Shown here: positions 58,313-64,000 of the stretch, piece after piece
Position numbering within the stretch: position 1 is the stretch's first letter
Layout: every line of letters starts with the position of its first letter
Assembly: GCA_013407085.1 (NCBI GenBank)
Contig: JACCGJ010000551.1
Coordinates: 1 to 64,000, forward strand
Length of the DNA: 64,000 bases
DNA from: Atriophallophorus winterbourni
Lineage: Eukaryota > Platyhelminthes > Trematoda > Plagiorchiida > Microphallidae
Direction: 5' to 3'
Notes under the pieces: generated by a model
The model's input: only the letters and a program-made list of their open reading frames with translations
What the model was told of the DNA's origin: nothing
Database searches by the model: none
Translations under genes and position numbers: made by a program

Positions 58313-59312
58313 NNNNNNNNNNNNNNNNNNNNNNNNNNNNNNNNNNNNNNNNNNNNNNNNNNNNNNNNNNNNNNNNNNNNNNNNNNNNNNNNNNNNNNNN
58401 NNNNNNNNNNNNNNNNNNNNNNNNNNNNNNNNNNNNNNNNNNNNNNNNNNNNNNNNNNNNNNNNNNNNNNNNNNNNNNNNNNNNNNNNNNNNNNNNNNNN
58501 NNNNNNNNNNNNNNNNNNNNNNNNNNNNNNNNNNNNNNNNNNNNNNNNNNNNNNNNNNNNNNNNNNNNNNNNNNNNNNNNNNNNNNNNNNNNNNNNNNNN
58601 NNNNNNNNNNNNNNNNNNNNNNNNNNNNNNNNNNNNNNNNNNNNNNNNNNNNNNNNNNNNNNNNNNNNNNNNNNNNNNNNNNNNNNNNNNNNNNNNNNNN
58701 NNNNNNNNNNNNNNNNNNNNNNNNNNNNNNNNNNNNNNNNNNNNNNNNNNNNNNNNNNNNNNNNNNNNNNNNNNNNNNNNNNNNNNNNNNNNNNNNNNNN
58801 NNNNNNNNNNNNNNNNNNNNNNNNNNNNNNNNNNNNNNNNNNNNNNNNNNNNNNNNNNNNNNNNNNNNNNNNNNNNNNNNNNNNNNNNNNNNNNNNNNNN
58901 NNNNNNNNNNNNNNNNNNNNNNNNNNNNNNNNNNNNNNNNNNNNNNNNNNNNNNNNNNNNNNNNNNNNNNNNNNNNNNNNNNNNNNNNNNNNNNNNNNNN
59001 NNNNNNNNNNNNNNNNNNNNNNNNNNNNNNNNNNNNNNNNNNNNNNNNNNNNNNNNNNNNNNNNNNNNNNNNNNNNNNNNNNNNNNNNNNNNNNNNNNNN
59101 NNNNNNNNNNNNNNNNNNNNNNNNNNNNNNNNNNNNNNNNNNNNNNNNNNNNNNNNNNNNNNNNNNNNNNNNNNNNNNNNNNNNNNNNNNNNNNNNNNNN
59201 NNNNNNNNNNNNNNNNNNNNNNNNNNNNNNNNNNNNNNNNNNNNNNNNNNNNNNNNNNNNNNNNNNNNNNNNNNNNNNNNNNNNNNNNNNNNNNNNNNNN
59301 NNNNNNNNNNNN
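58313..59312. other. Assembly gap, exactly 1,000 N
   Basis: A round-number scaffold gap of unknown true length. Open frames across it are artefacts. Confidence 1.
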
Positions 59313-61155
59313 AAACCCATGACCATGAATATAAAAGCTCATTGGCATGCATCTCCATCAAACACACACCCTACGACCGGTTTCGTGCTGTTTGCACTCA
59401 CCAGGTAGGGACACTAAGGTCAGGATCCGCATGTGCTTGAAACAGTGGAGGAATGGTAAACAATGAGCGCTTGTATGCCACTGTTGGATAAGGCTGGTAC
59501 GACCAACCTGTTCAATCACATGAGCCTCCACTCGTGTAGACTGGGTGTAAAACCCATGACCATAAATATAAAAGCTCATTGGCATGCACCTCCATCACAC
59601 ACACACACCCCAGGAGTGCATGCGGATCCTGATTCCACTGTGCCTACCTGATAAGTGCAAACAGCACGAAACCGGTCATGGGGTGTGTGTGTGTGTGATG
59701 GAGATGCATGCAAATGAGCTTTTATATCCATAAACTGTTCTCAAAGCTCGCAATTTCTGGGGATGTTCGACGTCATCAAGTGGAGATAGTAAGATTCTGT
59801 TCAGCGAGTCCTGAAACAGTTAAAAACCATTTGTAATCAGATTTACAAGACCAACCTTGGGATATAATTGAACCAATAAAATCAATGGATAATTGACCGG
59901 TTTCTGGCTGTTCTCATTAGGTTGAGACAACATGCTCAAGGGCTCCTATTTTCCCTGCATTTTGTCGCATTCCGATGGAGACTTGGTTGTCTGTTTGGGT
60001 CGTAGTTTACGTACGTCGTCCTTGTAATGTTCAGTGACGGTCTTGTTGTAGACATCTCCTTGGAGTGTTTGATTCATCTTGAAGTGGCGTGACTGTGAAA
60101 GCCGTAAAGAAGCTCTCATGCTGATGTAACTTGCAAGTCTCAATCTATTCGACTCTAGCTACCGCCGTCTAAGAGCTTATTTGATACTTACGTTTAATAT
60201 ACTGCATACCCCCAACCATCCCCTAAATCAACTATTCACGCAACTAAGACCCAGAACCAGCCGGAGTCACGACTATACAGTACTTATTCCCGACTCGAGG
60301 CTGAACTGTCGAAGGTACTTTTATTCTGTACGTGAATGCTTTACCTGGAACTGTTGCACATTCACCCAACGTGGATATATTCAAATCGAATTTGGACAAT
60401 TTCATGTTGACCAATCCAAACTTTGAACCCATATATTTTACACCATAAAAGCTTTGAACTTTGAAAACAGTTTCTGTCCTATGGATTTTTTTTACCTGAT
60501 TCCTGAACTGCTCAGTAAGCAAACAAATTTCGTTTTTTTTTCTATCCATGTTATTCGTAATTCCCATATTATTCTGTGGTTTTTGTCAAGCTATATGCTT
60601 TTTAGACCCTTAAAATTGAATTGAATTAATCGTGTGTAACACTTGCTTGGATAGACGTGTTTGATTTGATGATTTTAATGTGCCATGGTTGTATGGCCGT
60701 TAAGCGCTCGGCGTATGTTACCAGTGTAATGGTATCCATCAGGAAGATGCTGATCTGTTAACTCAATTTATTCGCCTCCTTCTCACGAGAGTGTGGGCTA
60801 CATCATGGTAGTCTTCCAACGAGGCTTTTATGAATTTCAACGAGCATCTCAGGTTTAGTCAGCAGCAGTTGTAGTTTATTGTAGAGCTTTAATTTCCTCT
60901 TCTCAAAGCGTTTTCTGAAATCTCGTGTGCACCTGGAGGTTCAAAGACTGGCATTCGCCCGATTGTTTGCTTGCCGAGCGGAACAATTCCGGCTGTCTGA
61001 GTGCTGTAAAACGATCCGAACTGTTATCTGCTTGATTCCATCTTTTCTGTCGACCGTCCTTCACTTGTAGTAGTTAGTTTATGCTTTAATTCAATGCGGG
61101 TGGTCATTACCCCCTCAGCCCAACCCAGAATTGTTGATCCTTTCTCGCTCTTCAG

Positions 61156-61392
61156 AGCCCAACTTCCAAACCCAATCTCGCCAAACTGCTCCAGGATGCC
61201 CTGAAGCGACACCAAGAGTTCACACAAGAAACGCTCGCCGGTCAAGGCTTTGATCGTCATTTACTGGGACTTCGTCTTTTGGCACATTCGCTGTCTCAAA
61301 ATGCTCCGGACTCTGCGAATGCTTCCACGCAAATCCTGTTCACGGATCCAACCTACGCTGCCGCCAACACGTATCGTCTGTCCACCAGTCAG
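61156..61392 (+). CDS. CRAT exon 9, second copy
   Basis: An intact copy of exon 9 with splice sites. It differs from 43234-43470 by TYAVAS to TYAAAN (two amino acids) and one silent change. It has no exons 1-8 in the window; they could lie only in the gap or not exist. Confidence 0.85.
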
Positions 61393-63204
61393 GTAGGCGC
61401 CTTTCGTTTTCCCGTTTTATTACCTCGGTTCGTTTCCATGGTGTTTTCTGGCTTATTTACTGGGTACAGTCGCTAGATATGTGGCATCTGGGCGCTCTTT
61501 TATACGGTGTATTTTTTCGGTGATTAGTGAAACCAGGTGCATAGATACCGCCGAATACTGCACATCACTGTCGGCACTACGGGAGAGATTGTTTTCTCTC
61601 GAATCGGGCTGTTTAGCTATTTGAAACGCTACTGAGCATGAACTCGTCTATAAAATGCCGCCTTATGGTGCGCGTCTCAAATAGCCTCTGACAACCAAGT
61701 CCAGATTCAGGCCGGGCTCCCCGAGCCCGGCGGAACTGCTTCTACTAACAGGAGAAGGGGCGAGTGACTGGCTCCCGAAAACCAGTTTGCTTCGGGCAGA
61801 TGGAGCTCGTTAGCCTGGGAGGGCATTTCATCTAAGGGAAGGAAAACCCTAATTTTAAACCTCCGCTGCCTTGCGGGATACCCGATCGCTGGAAAGGCTT
61901 CGGGAGAAAACCCTGAGGAAAAACCTGGAACAGAGTCTTGTAGACCACCTCTTTCTGTCAACTCCCTGCTGCCTTGCAGGTCACACTTGGTTGTGCAGAG
62001 GCTAGAGTAGCTGACTCGAACAAACGCCGAGTGGTGCTGGGGACGCCCAAGAATCTTCATTTGAAGCCAACTCATCCTCCACGAGGAGATTGTCGCACAA
62101 AATAAAGTAACGTAAGCTCTTGTGATGTACATCCATGGCCGACATCAACCGAAGGAAGTCAAAAACAACAATTTTGTTTCAGTGAAAGCTCCGATACGAA
62201 TGGAATTCGTGCTGTCATGAATCTGTCGCTCGGCATGAGTTTATCTTATTCGCTGGCATCGAATGACGAGTTCTGGCGTTGGGAATTCATTCGAATTCAA
62301 AATCAGCGCCAGATCATCAGTCCAATCATGTGTGTGTAAATCACAATTCTGGATTCGGGAAAAGTTCCGCACATCAGACGCTCCACATGGGCTTTGATCC
62401 TATCAGGTTACCAGGGCCTAGACAGATATAAAAATAACAATCATAGTAAGAATCCATCTAGTTTCCGCATTCCGCTCACTAACCGCGGTGAAATCAAATT
62501 CGTACGTTGTTAGCTACACAGTACAGCACGGATGGGCAATCATGCAGTACTTTGTGCTGTGCTGCTAACACCGTGCTAAATTGATTGGCCAACGGTAGTG
62601 AGCTGCATGCTGAAACACGCTGGAGTCTCACCACCATCTGTATTCTCTATTTCTCAAATCTGTCAACGCCTGGGCAACCTGACATTATATTAGCCCACAT
62701 GCAGTCTCTGGCTGTGCGGCACTTTGCCTGGATCAGGATGGGCTTTCATACCAAGCAACTGTTAAACCATTTTTCTACTAAGAATCAGTGTTCAAATATA
62801 TAACCAGAAAGTAATTCTCGGTCAAGCGCTAAAGACGTTGAGAGTTGACCACAACACATCCTCCGCAACCGATTTCCGTCCGTCTGTCGTCATCAGGTGG
62901 CGAGGGTGAGTATGTATGTATGTGTGTATAAAGACCCAAGCCTGATCCTGGCAAAGTGCCGTACAGTCACAAACTGCACGTGGGCTTATATATTGTCAGG
63001 TTGCCCAGGCCTAGACAGATATGAGAAATGTTAGTGAGACTTCAGCCTGTTTCAGCATGCAGCTCACTACCCGTGGCCAATCCATTTAGCACGGTGTTAG
63101 CCGCACAGCGTAGAAGTGCTGTGTACGATTGCACATCCGTGCAGGCGACTGTGCGATTCCGTTCTAAACGTATTCCTCACACTCCACTGTCTCTACTCCT
63201 CCAG

Positions 63205-63414
63205 GTACGCAGCCCAAACGATTGCGCCGTGGTGTTCGGTCCGGTCATCCCTCAGGGTTACGGTGTGTGTTACAACATTCACCACGATTCCATTCAAATT
63301 ACCGCCACTTCATTCTGCGATTCGGTGGAATCCGGCACTCCCGAGGATCTGATCAATGAGCTGTCACGGGCGATGCTGGACATGAAAGAATTGTTGCAAT
63401 CCACCGAGGTCTGA
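63205..63414 (+). CDS. CRAT exon 10, second copy
   Basis: Intact, with the stop at 63412-63414. Four residue changes from 45287-45496 (R to C, E to D, L to I, Q to E) plus silent changes. It is either a second allele, a paralogue or an assembly product. Confidence 0.85.
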   Translation, partial: VRSPNDCAVVFGPVIPQGYGVCYNIHHDSIQITATSFCDSVESGTPEDLINELSRAMLDMKELLQSTEV

Positions 63415-64000
63415 GACTTTCACCGACGTTGCTTGGCAACCGGAATGCCTTTGCTCAATTTCGCTAAAGCGATTCGTTTCTCTATACTGTTGATTGTATT
63501 TTATTATATATTTCTAACTATTCGTTACGTCAATAGTTGTGTGATAATTCTTTGTGTTTAAATCGTTCAAATACATTTATTGATTTTACCATGATGCCCG
63601 CGCAGTTCAAATGAATGTGACGGGGTTATTTGTTAAGCACAGACTGACCAAGCGGTAGATGATATGAAAGCACAAGCCTGATCCAGACAGTTATAGACTT
63701 CACGTGGGCTAAGATACTGTCCAGTTGCCCAGGCCTAGACAGATATGAGGGAGGAAATAGAAAAAGAAATGGTAGTGAGACTCCAGCCAGTTTCAACATG
63801 CAGCTTACTACTTGTGGCCAATCTATTTAGCACGGTGTTAGCCACACAACACAGAAGTGCTGCACGATTGCACCTTCGTGCAAGTTGTGGACAAGTCGAA
63901 TTCCAAGTACATCCTCAGTAAATTCAAAGTTCCAGCCTCACTTGCTCCCGTCTTTTCGTTTCCAATCTGAATCTGCTCGTTACACTTGATGCGTTTTGTA

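Larger units (their letters stand above)
59313..64000 (+). repeat. Near-identical copy of 41391-46082
   Basis: Offset is +17,922 up to about 62,330 and +17,918 after a 4-bp (GT)n difference. It contains the family 2 and decayed HHR repeats, the nested RTE-A/L2 insertion, the 450-bp repeat, the SINE copies (62325-62755, 62915-63143, 63660-63885) and CRAT exons 9 and 10. The left edge is the gap and the right edge is the window end, so its true extent is unknown. Confidence 0.97.

Noticed and set aside
58225..59408. Long open frames of 340-380 codons
   Set aside because: They consist of the 1,000-N gap.

Overview
The window is eukaryotic genomic DNA from a flatworm, most likely a digenean trematode (fluke). 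The evidence is one spliced animal gene with GT-AG introns from 40 bp to about 7 kb, and introns filled with CR1/L2-like, RTE-like, Penelope-like and Gypsy elements of the kinds known from flukes. There is also a very abundant short interspersed repeat and a 1,000-N scaffold gap. I cannot name the genus from sequence alone.

Layout. 1-5957 is a tandem satellite of about 24 copies of a ~244-bp unit. Each unit contains a recognisable type I hammerhead ribozyme (HHR). 5958-15500 is a graveyard of non-LTR reverse transcriptase (RT) fragments plus a Gypsy pol remnant, with a small linker-histone-like remnant at about 14.9 kb. 15538-45496 (+) is a carnitine O-acetyltransferase (CRAT) gene. I could place ten coding exons with matching phases (630 codons plus stop). 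They carry the catalytic His, the FDRHLLGL block and the STS motif. Its introns hold about 30 copies of a ~240-bp SINE-like repeat and pieces of three RTE-like families, a Penelope-like GIY-YIG piece and a single HHR satellite unit lying inside an older RT copy. A second, diverged HHR repeat family lies at 41.06-42.0 kb, between exons 8 and 9. 46.2-58.3 kb is again mobile DNA: an RT fragment, then Gypsy-type Gag and protease directly followed by a near-intact APE endonuclease-RT, an L2-like RT, and two Penelope-like elements. 58313-59312 is exactly 1,000 Ns. 59313-64000 repeats 41391-46082 almost base for base, including CRAT exons 9 and 10, and runs off the window.

The most unusual signal is the HHR system. 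The satellite at 1-5957, a single unit inserted into an RT fragment at 23.27-23.50 kb, and the diverged units at 41-46 kb share the same layout: CUGANGA core, short stem II, GAA, self-complementary ACCGGU in place of a closed stem III, and (in the best-kept copies) a complementary stem I. This resembles the small HHR-bearing retrozymes and Penelope-associated HHRs described in animals. The interrupted RT fragment at 23 kb gives an internal empty-site comparison that supports mobility.
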